Below, piece after piece: positions 54,747 to 64,000 of a stretch of 64,000 bases of DNA. The stretch covers positions 24,792 through 88,791 of the forward strand of contig JAUWAY010000005.1 in assembly GCA_030601845.1 (NCBI GenBank), written 5' to 3'. The notes under the pieces are model-generated. The model worked only from the letters and a program-made list of their open reading frames with translations, made no database searches and had not been told where the DNA came from. The position numbers were made by a program, and so were the translations under genes. How positions within the stretch are numbered: position 1 is the stretch's first letter; each line of letters starts with the position of its first letter. Source of the DNA: Phycisphaerae bacterium (GTDB lineage Bacteria; Planctomycetota; Phycisphaerae; Sedimentisphaerales; Anaerobacaceae).

Positions 54747-56318
54747 TTATAATTTTCTGTCTAATTTTCGGTAACTTATTGCTTCTGCAATGTGCTCCGG
54801 AACGATGTTTTCGATGCCGGCCAGATCTGCTATTGTGCGCGCGGTTTTGCAGATTTTATCATGAGCACGGGCGCTCAGGCCAAATTCCGTCATCGCCTGC
54901 TTGAGCATCATTTCAGAGGGAGAGTCAAGCTCACAGAATTTTCGAACCTGCTTATGGCTCATCCGCGAGTTGGTCATCGGGGTCCCCAAACGCACTCTAT
55001 CACGCTTGGCCGACCCCATCACCTTGCCATTGCCGAAACGCTTCGCCTGGGCGTCTTTGGCCTTAACAACATTCTCCATCATCGTAGATGAGTCAAGCTG
55101 GCCCGACTTTGAACGCAGCTTGCTGAAACTTATCGCAGGAACATCGATGTGAATATCAATCCTGTCCACCAACGGCCCGGATATCTTCGACAGATATCGC
55201 TCAATCTGCCGAGGTGTGCATTTACACCTTCTCGCATCGGTGCCGAAATAGCCGCAGGGACAGGGGTTCATTGCGGCAACGAGCATAAACTGTGCGGGAA
55301 AGCGGATAGTGCCTTTAGCACGCGAGACGTTGATAAAACCATCCTCCATGGGCTGGCGAATCATCTCTAAGATATGCCTGGGGAATTCGGCAAATTCGTC
55401 GAGAAACAATATCCCGAAATGCGCCAATGACAATTCACCCGGCCGGGGATTTGTCCCGCCGCCTACCAAAGCCGGCCCGCTCGCCGAGTGGTGCGGCATT
55501 CGTACAGGCCGAATCGCTAACAACGCCCTGTTCTTGCCTAACAGACCCACCGACGAATATATACACGTTGTTTCGAGCGATTCTCCTAAACTCAAAGGAG
55601 GCAAAACGGTCGCCAACCGCTGCGCAAGCATCGTCTTGCCTGCTCCGGGCGGGCCAATCATCATTATATTATGTCCGCCGGCAGCAGCAACGGTCAGTGC
55701 TCGCTTGACACTCTCCTGCCCCTTAACATCTGCAAAATCAACTTCATAATTTGATGCTACGTTAAAAAGCTCCTCGATATCAACGGTGGTCGTCTCGAGT
55801 GGCAATTGTCCGGAAAGAAAGCCAACCGCCTGAGCGAGTGAGCCGACGCCGAAGACCTCCATATCGGCAACGACCGCAGCTTCACTGGCGTTTTCCAGAG
55901 GGACTATCACTTGGCCAAAACCATTTGCGGCGGCGGTCATCGCCATATTCAATACGCCGTTGACAGGCCGGACCCTGCCGTCCAGAGCTAACTCGCCAAT
56001 GATGACAAAATCTTTAAGCGATGAGCTGACCAGAACGCCTTGGCCGATGAGCATACCTAAAGCAATAGGCAAATCGAAGGCCGGCCCCGCCTTTTTCACA
56101 TCCGCCGGAGCCAGATTTATCACCGACTGGGTCTTGGGATACTTGTAGCCGGAGTTTATGATGGCGCTTTTGACCCGCTCGGTGCTCTCTTTCACGGCGG
56201 CATCCGGCAGACCTACGATGAGCGACTTTTCAAATCCGCCGCGGGCAACATCCACCTCAACCTCGCAAACAATACCCTCGATTCCAACTAACGTAACACT
56301 CTGCAGCCGAGCCAGCAT
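54747..56318 (-). CDS. comM: YifB/ComM-family Mg-chelatase-like AAA+ ATPase
   Basis: MLARLQSVTLVGIEGIVCEVEVDVARGGFEKSLIVGLPDAAVKESTERVKSAI..., VKGQESVKRALTVAAAGGHNIMMIGPPGAGKTMLAQRL, NPCPCGY. Confidence 0.95.
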   Translation of the reverse strand: MLARLQSVTLVGIEGIVCEVEVDVARGGFEKSLIVGLPDAAVKESTERVKSAIINSGYKYPKTQSVINLAPADVKKAGPAFDLPIALGMLIGQGVLVSSSLKDFVIIGELALDGRVRPVNGVLNMAMTAAANGFGQVIVPLENASEAAVVADMEVFGVGSLAQAVGFLSGQLPLETTTVDIEELFNVASNYEVDFADVKGQESVKRALTVAAAGGHNIMMIGPPGAGKTMLAQRLATVLPPLSLGESLETTCIYSSVGLLGKNRALLAIRPVRMPHHSASGPALVGGGTNPRPGELSLAHFGILFLDEFAEFPRHILEMIRQPMEDGFINVSRAKGTIRFPAQFMLVAAMNPCPCGYFGTDARRCKCTPRQIERYLSKISGPLVDRIDIHIDVPAISFSKLRSKSGQLDSSTMMENVVKAKDAQAKRFGNGKVMGSAKRDRVRLGTPMTNSRMSHKQVRKFCELDSPSEMMLKQAMTEFGLSARAHDKICKTARTIADLAGIENIVPEHIAEAISYRKLDRKL

Positions 56319-56591
56319 ACTTTATTTCCTTATTTTCAGTGAAAAAGGATTATAAGCATGTCTTGGCTTTACCGCAAGCCTTTTTCGGCCTTTTCGGGCT
56401 TGGTAAGCAACCCTCTATATTTAGCCCCGCCACCTCTGGGCGGGGTTAGGTTTTCCCGTCCTCCGGCCGGGGTTGTCTTTGTACTTAGCCCCTTAGTTTA
56501 TTAAGGGGTTTTGTTTTGAACTTTTGGATTTCCAATTTCGAATTTGTTTCGGATTTAGTGTTTCCCCAACGAGGTCCACTGCACCCCGATA

Positions 56592-57233
56592 TTAGCGAAA
56601 GTATTCTGGCGGTGCTATGGTGAACAATTTCCATCCCTTAGCGGTTTCGCGGAACAGGTAGTAAGCAAGGCCGTTTGTGCGAACAAGCATCATGGTTCCT
56701 TTAATTTCAACTCCCAACAACGTCTCCGTTTTCTCCGCCTGGGTGGTATCCACTGTGATCGACTCAATTTTGGCATTTGCTATCTCCTGCAAAGTTCCCG
56801 GCCTCCTCGGAAATTTACGCATACGCTCCCGTCTTTCATCACGAGACCAATCCCGTCCATCGATCGACATCTTTATTTCATAATCCCAAAAATCAAGATA
56901 TCCCTCGATATCATTGGCCTTGCAGACCTTTTGTAAAGATATAAAAGTTCTTCGAACTTCTTCTACTTGCTTCTCTAATCCTTCTGCGCCTCCTTTTCCC
57001 GCTTCCTTTTCTGCCTTTGCCTCAATTTCTGCAGTAGTTGGTTGAGACGTAGTTTCCCCTGGCTTAATGATTTGACTATCATCCGTTGACGATGGACTCT
57101 TTGATTCTAAGTTGCTGTCGGTTTCCTCCTCAGACCTGTCCTCTTTCTTGGCACAACCCCACATCGAGCTAAACAATACTGATACCGCAAGGACATAAAT
57201 AATGACTCGGCTAATCTTCATAAGAATCTCCAT
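56592..57233 (-). CDS. Hypothetical lipoprotein, SnoaL/NTF2-like C-terminus possible
   Basis: Lipobox VLFSSMWGCAKKEDRS; C-terminal SLQKVCKANDIEGYLDFWDYEIKM... Confidence 0.6.
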   Translation of the reverse strand: MEILMKISRVIIYVLAVSVLFSSMWGCAKKEDRSEEETDSNLESKSPSSTDDSQIIKPGETTSQPTTAEIEAKAEKEAGKGGAEGLEKQVEEVRRTFISLQKVCKANDIEGYLDFWDYEIKMSIDGRDWSRDERRERMRKFPRRPGTLQEIANAKIESITVDTTQAEKTETLLGVEIKGTMMLVRTNGLAYYLFRETAKGWKLFTIAPPEYFR

Positions 57234-57380
57234 TCTTACTTCTCAATTCTAAATTCTAAATTCTAAATTAAATCCCGGTTTTGCACACGCGGAAAAAACT
57301 TCTTGTTAGCCCCCGGCACTGTCCGGGGTTTCCTTCCCAAGCCCTGACCCCACAGAGCCCCGACCGTGAGGGAGGGGTAA

Positions 57381-60300
57381 TCACTTTTTGATGATTTCGA
57401 TGCAGCAGCCGTCAAACATCGCAAAATCTACGAAATTAACCGCCGAATCCTGGTCAAGGTCAAGGCCGCTGCACCAATCCGGCTTACCACAGTCCTGCTC
57501 AAGCCAGTGAGATGCCAGAACACCAAGGTACTTGAAATTGCCGGTTATTATCTTAATTGTGTCTGTTCCATAAAAGTATTGGCCGGTGCCAAATACGCCT
57601 ATAACCGTAACGGTTCCATCAACCGGCCCGGCTGCACAGAACTCGGCCCGGCTAAAAGCCGCCTCAATCTCAACTAACCCATCTTCATTGACAAAGACAT
57701 TCATATAGTCCGATTCGATACCTAACGGCTCAATCCAGGCCGGCCTACTAACATCCACATCCTCAACTACAAATCCCTCGGGCAGAACAAAATGCGCCTT
57801 CATCCAGTTGCCTTTGCTTTTGGGATTTAGTGCCTGCGGCGTAAATTTCATTGCCACTTGTAGCGCCGGCACAAACTCATCAGCTCCCATATCGACTCGC
57901 CCATCCCATACACGCGGCTCTCCGTCAATATCCGTCTCGTTCGGCCCAGCCACAAAATTCGGGTCGCCGGCATTTATACACGGTGAATCCTCTAACAAAT
58001 GATAATCACCATTAATCCAAACCGCATTTGGGTCATTCGGCTCAACAATAATATTAGGATCGTTAGCATCAACCCAATAGCCGGGCGAAACAAAACAGGG
58101 GTCGTCGTCAATATTGCCAGCACCCCAAATAATGGTGCAACTTGGATCAACGTAGACCCCTGCCTCTCCCCCTTCAATATCGCTGTAGGATACCTCTACG
58201 CTGGAAGGACTTGAAGAAAAACGTAAAGCTATCTCAGGTCCAGCTGCGGCTGTATCACCCCAAAAGATGCAGTTGCTCAGTGTTGCATTGCTGTCCATGT
58301 AGTTGTACAACCCGCCGCCGTACTCCCCCGCCGAGTTGCCGCTGAACGTGCAGTTTATTAAGTTCGGACTGCTTATGTGACTGTTGGCCATCCCGCCGCC
58401 GTCGTGCTCTTCTGCCGAGTTGCCGCTGAACGTGCAGTTCGTTAGTGTCGGGGAGCTGTCGCGGTTGTCCATCCCGCCGCCGTAGTAGCCAGCCGAGTTC
58501 TCAATGAACGTGCAGTTCGTTAGTGTCTGGTTGCTTCCTTCGCGGTTGTACATCCCGCCGCCGCTGCGAGCTGAGTTCTGACTGAACGTGCAGTTCGTTA
58601 AGTTTGGGTCGCTGCTGACATTGTACATCCCGCCGCCATAGCGCTCGGCCTGGTTGCCGCTGAACGTACAGTTGGTCAGCGTCAGGCTGCTCCCGGAGTT
58701 GTACATCCCACCACCCCTGCTAAGTATTCCTACGGCTGAGTTCCCGATGAAAGTGCAGTTACTCAGCGTCAAGCTGTTATCTTTATAGTTGTACATCCCG
58801 CCGCCGCGGGCACGTTCTCCTACAACCGAGTTCCCGCTGAACGTACAATTAGTCAGCATTAGACTGCTCCGCGTGTTGTACATCACGCCGCCGCGGTAGT
58901 CAGTCGAGTTCCCGATGAAAGTACAGTTCATCAGCGTCAAGCTGCTATTTGAGTTGTACATCACACCGCCATAGGAGCGGCCTTCTTCACCCGTGGCCGA
59001 GTTGCCGCTGAACGTACAGTTTATTAAGTTCGGATTGCTGTAGTAGTTGTACATCCCACCACCCCTGCCATAACCGCTGGAACTGGTGGCCGAGTTCCCG
59101 CTAAATGTGCAGCCAGTCAGCGTCGGGCTGCTGCCTTCGCGGTTGTACATCCCGCCGCCATAGCGTGCCGAGTTCCCGCTAAATGTGCAGTTGGTTAGTG
59201 TCGGGCTGCTGTTCGAGTCACCGTACAATCCGGCGCCGAACTCCGCCGAGTTTCCGCTGAAGTTGCAGTCGGCCAGCATCGGGCTTGCATTACTACAGAA
59301 GATAGCACCACCGTATCCTGCGTAACCATTGGTAATAGTTAAGCCGGCCAAAACAGAGTTTCCATCCTCATTGTTGATGAAATTAAACCCTCGATGTGGG
59401 TCACCTTTTGTCCCGTTGCAGTCGATAACCGTCTCCGCGACTACATTGGGGTCATTCGGGTTAGTGCTGCGCACAGTAATCGCCTTGCCCAAAAAGTCGA
59501 TATCCCGATTTCCTGGGCCGGTATAGGTGCCCGGCGCTATAACGACCGTATTACCATCAACAGCCGCATCTATCGCCGCCTGGATTGTGGGGAATACACG
59601 TGGTACTTCCAAATTTATACCATACCGATGTAAGATTACATTCACGGTCTTTGGACTGTTGATAGCATTGCTATCGGAAACTTTCAGAATGCAGTTATAC
59701 ATACCAATATCCAAGCCGTTAGCATCTACACTGACAACAACTTCATCAACCTCGCCTGAAGATTGGCCAGAGGTCGGCCAGACATCCAGCCAGTTACAAT
59801 CCTCGTTAATCCGCCAGTTAAGCATTCCGATATCATCATTCCATACCGATAGAATCTGTGGTCCGGGACTTTGGCCACCCTTAGGATATAAGAAATTAAG
59901 CTCACTTGGCGTAACGCCAATAATAGGTGCTCTGACATCTAAGTTTACTGTGACGTATTGTGGAGAGTTTATTGCATTGGGATCGGAAACTGTTAGCAAA
60001 TAACTATATTGGCCTTGGCCCAGGCCGTTGGCATCTACACTAATAACCACTTCATCAACTTCACCCAAAGATTGGCCGGAGGCAGGCCAAACATCCAGCC
60101 AGTTACAATCCTCAGTAATCTGCCAATTCAGTCTACCAATAAAATCATTCCACACCGACAGAATCTGTGGTTCAGGATTGGGGCCACCCAAAGGACAGAC
60201 AAAATCAAACTCAGTTGGAGTAACCCCGATAACAGGCGCTTTGACATCCAAGTTTACTGTGACGTATTGTGGAGAGTTTATTGCATTGTTATCGGAAACT

Positions 60301-61715
60301 TCCAGGACGCAGCTATGCTTACCAACATCGAGGTCTCTAACATCAATGCTTATAATCACTTCATTGATTTGCCCCGAAGATTGACCGGAGGCAGGGGAAA
60401 CATCCAGCCAGTTACAATCCTCAGTAATTTGCCAATTCAGTATCCCGATATCATCATTCCATACCGATAGAATCTGTGGTCCAGGATTTGGGCCACCAAT
60501 GCCATAGGAGAAATAAAACTCGGTTGGTGAAACTCCGATAATAGGAGTCTCGGGATGAAACTCGTCAGCTCCTATGTCAACCCGACCATTGATGATGCGA
60601 GGCTGGCCATCAATGTCGGTCTGACCGGTATAGTCGCCGTTTGGGTTTCCTGTATCAATGCAAGGCGAATCCGGCAATAAGTGGTAGTCACCGACAGCCG
60701 GCCTCGCAAACAGTGGGTCATCGCCGAAGTTGCCCGTGCCTCCCAAACTGCCCGTCCAGCCCTGGATGCAGCAATAGTTGATGACCGGCGTACTACTCTC
60801 GTTGTAGAATTGCGATGACTCATCTGTGGCGCCGTTGCCCCAGAGAATACAGTTAGTTAGTCTCGGGATACCAGCTTCATTATAGATTCCAGTACCCAGG
60901 CGACCAGAAGACCTGTTTCCGCTGAACGTGCAGTTGATCAACGTCAGATAGCTCTCGTAGTTCCACATCCCGCCGCCTTTTCTTCCCGAATTTCCGCTGA
61001 ACATGCAGTTTTTCACGTTTGGGTTGCTGCCATGCGTGTTGAACATCCCGCCGCCAAGACCCGCCGAGTTCCCGCTGAACGTGCAATTCGTTACTTTCGG
61101 GCCACTATTTACGCTGTTCGACATCCCGCCGCCCCAACTCGCTGAATTCCCGCTGAATGTGCAGTTGGTCACAATTGGCCTGCTTCTATCGTAGTTTTGC
61201 ATCCCACCACCGAATGCGCGACCTCCGGGCCCATCCCAAAAAGCTGAGTTATTGCTGATGATACAATTTTTCACTGTTGGGCTACTGTGCCGACAGTATA
61301 TACCACCACCGTTTTCTATAGCGTAACCGTTTGCGTAACCATTTCTAATCGTGAAGCCATCTAAGACTGAACTTGAATCCTCGCGGCTGTGGAAACTAAA
61401 CCCTCGATGTGGTTGGGTCTTGGTCCCTTGGCAATCAATAATGCAGTTCTCCGGGCCATTTTCCGATTTGACTGTAATGGCCCTTCCTTTAAAGTCAATA
61501 TCGCGATTGCCATCGCCCGTATAAGTGCCGGGGGCTACTATAACCACATCCCCATCAACAGCAGCGTCTATTGCCGCCTGGATATTGTTGAAATCCGCAA
61601 GGCCATCGTCATCGACGGTGATTATTCGTCCCGCAAAACTCGTCCCCACCATAGCCGGCAGAAAAACCGCCATCACCAGCCAGATTTTTGGTTTTTTTCT
61701 CCAGCTCATTTTCAC
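57381..61715 (-). CDS. Giant surface beta-helix protein: two polymorphic beta-helix blocks separated by BACON-like domains, dockerin-like C-terminus
   Basis: Dozens of GGGMYN(x)nLTNCTFSGNSA repeats; three repeats of IGVTPTEF...GPQILSVWNDDIGxLNWQITEDCNWLDVxPASGQSxGEVDEVVISVD; C-term LDLDQDSAVNFVDFAMF. Confidence 0.85.
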   Translation of the reverse strand: MKMSWRKKPKIWLVMAVFLPAMVGTSFAGRIITVDDDGLADFNNIQAAIDAAVDGDVVIVAPGTYTGDGNRDIDFKGRAITVKSENGPENCIIDCQGTKTQPHRGFSFHSREDSSSVLDGFTIRNGYANGYAIENGGGIYCRHSSPTVKNCIISNNSAFWDGPGGRAFGGGMQNYDRSRPIVTNCTFSGNSASWGGGMSNSVNSGPKVTNCTFSGNSAGLGGGMFNTHGSNPNVKNCMFSGNSGRKGGGMWNYESYLTLINCTFSGNRSSGRLGTGIYNEAGIPRLTNCILWGNGATDESSQFYNESSTPVINYCCIQGWTGSLGGTGNFGDDPLFARPAVGDYHLLPDSPCIDTGNPNGDYTGQTDIDGQPRIINGRVDIGADEFHPETPIIGVSPTEFYFSYGIGGPNPGPQILSVWNDDIGILNWQITEDCNWLDVSPASGQSSGQINEVIISIDVRDLDVGKHSCVLEVSDNNAINSPQYVTVNLDVKAPVIGVTPTEFDFVCPLGGPNPEPQILSVWNDFIGRLNWQITEDCNWLDVWPASGQSLGEVDEVVISVDANGLGQGQYSYLLTVSDPNAINSPQYVTVNLDVRAPIIGVTPSELNFLYPKGGQSPGPQILSVWNDDIGMLNWRINEDCNWLDVWPTSGQSSGEVDEVVVSVDANGLDIGMYNCILKVSDSNAINSPKTVNVILHRYGINLEVPRVFPTIQAAIDAAVDGNTVVIAPGTYTGPGNRDIDFLGKAITVRSTNPNDPNVVAETVIDCNGTKGDPHRGFNFINNEDGNSVLAGLTITNGYAGYGGAIFCSNASPMLADCNFSGNSAEFGAGLYGDSNSSPTLTNCTFSGNSARYGGGMYNREGSSPTLTGCTFSGNSATSSSGYGRGGGMYNYYSNPNLINCTFSGNSATGEEGRSYGGVMYNSNSSLTLMNCTFIGNSTDYRGGVMYNTRSSLMLTNCTFSGNSVVGERARGGGMYNYKDNSLTLSNCTFIGNSAVGILSRGGGMYNSGSSLTLTNCTFSGNQAERYGGGMYNVSSDPNLTNCTFSQNSARSGGGMYNREGSNQTLTNCTFIENSAGYYGGGMDNRDSSPTLTNCTFSGNSAEEHDGGGMANSHISSPNLINCTFSGNSAGEYGGGLYNYMDSNATLSNCIFWGDTAAAGPEIALRFSSSPSSVEVSYSDIEGGEAGVYVDPSCTIIWGAGNIDDDPCFVSPGYWVDANDPNIIVEPNDPNAVWINGDYHLLEDSPCINAGDPNFVAGPNETDIDGEPRVWDGRVDMGADEFVPALQVAMKFTPQALNPKSKGNWMKAHFVLPEGFVVEDVDVSRPAWIEPLGIESDYMNVFVNEDGLVEIEAAFSRAEFCAAGPVDGTVTVIGVFGTGQYFYGTDTIKIITGNFKYLGVLASHWLEQDCGKPDWCSGLDLDQDSAVNFVDFAMFDGCCIEIIKK

Positions 61716-62227
61716 ACCTCCCTTTTTCGGCTAAATTTCCACCCGCCACAGAAGATAACGCGCTCTCTTTGGGGGCAAAACCCCTTTACAGCAAGCACAA
61801 AGACACTTTCTTTCTGAAATGCAAAGTTAATGTATCAATTTCGAGTGTAACAGTCAAGAAATTTTTTTGTCATTTTTGAGATTTTTATTATTTTTGAGAA
61901 TTTTTCCAATACTTTTCTCCGTAATCTACGTCCTTCGCGCTCAATAAATCGTTGTCGATATGTGAAATCCGTGAAATTCATCCTTCGTAGCAATTCTACT
62001 GCGGAGAATGGACTTGTGCCCGCGAAGCTTGTTCTCGACTCCGATCGGGGAGCGGGAACCCAGCCGTCCCTCGCCCCTCATCCATCGTCAATCTGCCTCT
62101 TACAACCTGATATCCTAATTCCTGGTATCCTGCACCCTGATTTCCTGATATCCAGATATCCCAATTTCCGTCCTCTGACTTCTGACCCCCGACCCCTGTC
62201 TTCTGCCTTCCGTCTTCCGTGCTCTGT

Positions 62228-62328
62228 CGTTAGTCTTGAGTCTTGTGTCTTGGGTCTTGAGTCTTGTGTCTTGTGTCTTGAGTCTTGTGTCTTGAGTCTT
62301 GAGTCTTGTGTCTTGTGTCTTGAGTCTG
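62228..62328. repeat. 7-bp tandem repeat GTCTTG(A/T/G)
   Basis: About 13 uninterrupted GTCTTGN units. Confidence 0.9.
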
Positions 62329-62334
62329 TGTTCA

Positions 62335-62456
62335 TTTTTCGCAATTTTTCTCTATTTTTTGCAAATTTTCGCAATTTTGTCGCTACTTTTCGCAATTTTT
62401 CGCTACTTTTCTCATTTTTTCTCTACTTTTCGCTACTTTTCACCACTTTTTTCCTA
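62335..62456. repeat. About 10-bp-period TTTTCGCNAN tandem repeat
   Basis: TTTTCGCAAT/TTTTCTCTAT/TTTTCGCTAC-type units repeated about 11 times. Confidence 0.8.
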
Positions 62457-62523
62457 CCTATTTTACCCAACCCCTACAAACTAACCCACCAACCCCCATT
62501 TTTACCCGAAAAATCAGTGTAAT

Positions 62524-62628
62524 CTGTGAAATCCGTGGTTAAATTTTGCCAATTTTATCAAATTCCGGATAATTTCAATCCTAAATTTTGTTCTTCCAGT
62601 TCTTAAAATCCTCCATACTCACAGCCCT
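62524..62628. repeat. 105-bp inverted repeat, left copy (flanks dprA)
   Basis: Reverse complement matches 63896-64000 with about 5 mismatches. Confidence 0.93.
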
Positions 62629-62643
62629 GAGGGCAAAAAACCG

Positions 62644-63798
62644 TTATTTCCTCAGGAACAAACTGCCCGGAAGCTGTTTTATCAGGCCCTTGAGCCGTAG
62701 TGATATCAACCCGGCGTTAGTGCTGCCCGGAGCCAAATCCGTCTCGGCGATTATTTGCTCTGTATGCAGCGGCTCTTTGCCAAGACAATCATAAATCTTT
62801 TTCTCGTCTTCACTTAGATTCAGCCGGCTAACGTCGAATAAGGGCGTCTCGAACTTTTCAGATGCCTCGGCTGCCGCCGTACTTACGTGGCCGTGCAACT
62901 GTTCACCGATATAGCCCAGAGCTTCGGTCACATCTTCAACGGATTCGACCAGCTTTGCCCCTTGTTTTATCAATTGATGTGCCCCTTTACTCAACGGCGA
63001 ATCAACTTTGCCCGGCACCGCCATCACATCGCGGTTATTGTCCAGTGCCGCTCTGGCGGTAATCAACGCTCCCGAACGCAAGCCGGCCTCGACAACAATT
63101 GTCCCCAGCGACAGTCCTGCTATTATTCTGTTGCGGGGCGGGAAGTTTTCCGGCAGTGGTTCGTACCGCAATGGCAGTTCGCTGATGCAGGCGCCGGATT
63201 CGGCTATAAGTTCAAACAGCTTCTTATTCTCCGGTGGGAAGATATTTGCCAGGCCGCAACCCTGCACAGCGATTGTACGGCCGCCGGCCGACAGCGCACC
63301 TTGATGTGCGGCGGCGTCTATGCCGCGGGCCATACCGGAACAGATTGTAAAGCCGGCTGAACTTAAAAAATGAGCTAAACGAGATGACTGCTCCTGGCCA
63401 TACAAACTGCAACGCCGGGAGCCAACTATCGAAATACACAGATTGTCCTGCCGGGATAAAGTGCCCTTTATGTAAAGAACCGGAGGCGGGTCGTAAATCC
63501 GCTTTAAGACCGGCGGATAACGCTTATCGTCGAGGTGGATTAGCCAGACGCCGAGCTTCTCAGCTAATTCCAATTCAGCTTTGGTATCAAACTTGTTACG
63601 TGTTGCGGCGATTTGTTCAGCGGTCTTGAAGCCGACGCCGTTTATTTTGGCCAGCTCACTGACCGAAGTACCCAAGGCCCGGTCGGCTGAGCCGAAATGC
63701 TTTATCAGCTTTGCGAATGTGGTTGGGCCGATCCCATCAGCCCTGATTAACTTGAGCCATTTTTCGATATCAATGGAATTTTGCTGTAATTTTGCCAT
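62644..63798 (-). CDS. dprA: DNA-processing protein DprA
   Basis: ORF 62644-63819; LKRIYDPPPVLYIKGTL..., ISIVGSRRCSLYGQEQSSRLAHFLSSAGFTICSGMARGIDAAAHQGALSAGGRTIAVQGCGL, ISELPLRYEPLPENFPPRNRIIAGLSLGTIVVEA. Confidence 0.95.
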   Translation of the reverse strand: MAKLQQNSIDIEKWLKLIRADGIGPTTFAKLIKHFGSADRALGTSVSELAKINGVGFKTAEQIAATRNKFDTKAELELAEKLGVWLIHLDDKRYPPVLKRIYDPPPVLYIKGTLSRQDNLCISIVGSRRCSLYGQEQSSRLAHFLSSAGFTICSGMARGIDAAAHQGALSAGGRTIAVQGCGLANIFPPENKKLFELIAESGACISELPLRYEPLPENFPPRNRIIAGLSLGTIVVEAGLRSGALITARAALDNNRDVMAVPGKVDSPLSKGAHQLIKQGAKLVESVEDVTEALGYIGEQLHGHVSTAAAEASEKFETPLFDVSRLNLSEDEKKIYDCLGKEPLHTEQIIAETDLAPGSTNAGLISLRLKGLIKQLPGSLFLRK

Positions 63799-63895
63799 TA
63801 TTTGGCTATCGGGAAACAATTAACTCGGCGGGAGTCTATCTAATAGTGACTAAATGGTCAACCGAAATTGGTTGGTTTAAGGAGTTATACAAATT

Positions 63896-64000
63896 AGGGC
63901 TGTAAGTATGGAGGATTTTAAGAACTGGAAGAACAAAATTTAGGACTGAAATTATCCAGAATTTGATAAAATTGGCGAAATTTAACCACAGATTTCACAG
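63896..64000. repeat. 105-bp inverted repeat, right copy (reaches the window end, may extend)
   Basis: AGGGCTGTAAGTATGGAGGATTTTAAGAACTGGAAG...ACCACAGATTTCACAG, inverted match to 62524-62628. Confidence 0.93.

Noticed and set aside
56486-56518. CCCCTTAGTTTATTAAGGGG hairpin as terminator of the 56592-57233 gene
   Set aside because: The T-tract lies on the + strand side, the wrong orientation for the minus-strand gene; treated as one of the dispersed hairpins.
58260-61200. Regularly spaced GC-rich repeats (GTTGTACATCCCGCCGCC...) as CRISPR or satellite
   Set aside because: They are codon-phased beta-helix repeats of one large ORF.
62078-62395. Reverse ORF with KTQDSRLKTQDSRHK repeats as a gene
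   Set aside because: Artefact of the 7-bp GTCTTGN array; no SD or conserved features.

Overview
This 64 kb window looks like a chromosomal contig from a Planctomycetota (probably Phycisphaerae-like) bacterium. That placement is an inference from gene content: PEP-CTERM protein, dockerin-like C-termini, sulfatase, GH29, GH172/DUF2961, 3-keto-disaccharide hydrolase/ThuA, and Tat-exported enzymes. Housekeeping blocks include tRNA-Ser/Glu/Met/Arg, tadA, rpsB-tsf-pyrH...frr, AsmA-like, YihY, HtrA/Deg protease, selA-selB, tmRNA (ssrA), hemL, a SurA/PpiD-like foldase, rnc, yifB/comM and dprA.

Accessory items that stand out:
(1) An alternative Hsp70 operon at 30342-34604: membrane-anchored GrpE-like protein, short Hsp70, TerB/J-like protein. 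A candidate structured RNA precedes it.
(2) A candidate nucleotide-stress/defence cassette at 20541-23059: stand-alone RelA/SpoT synthetase with a 33-bp repeat tail, a 93-aa unknown, and a dCTP-deaminase-like protein.
(3) A tandem array of four molybdate-type substrate-binding proteins with a half-size TauE and no visible ABC permease.
(4) Several families of very small GC-rich palindromes. Some lie inside ORFs, stay in frame, and are flanked by 8-9 bp direct repeats that look like target-site duplications.
(5) A secretin gene flanked by inverted copies of the same small protein, one of them truncated.
(6) 105-bp near-perfect inverted repeats bracketing dprA.

No CRISPR array, rRNA, prophage or recognisable transposase was found. 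All calls come from reading the sequence and the supplied translations; no database search was run.
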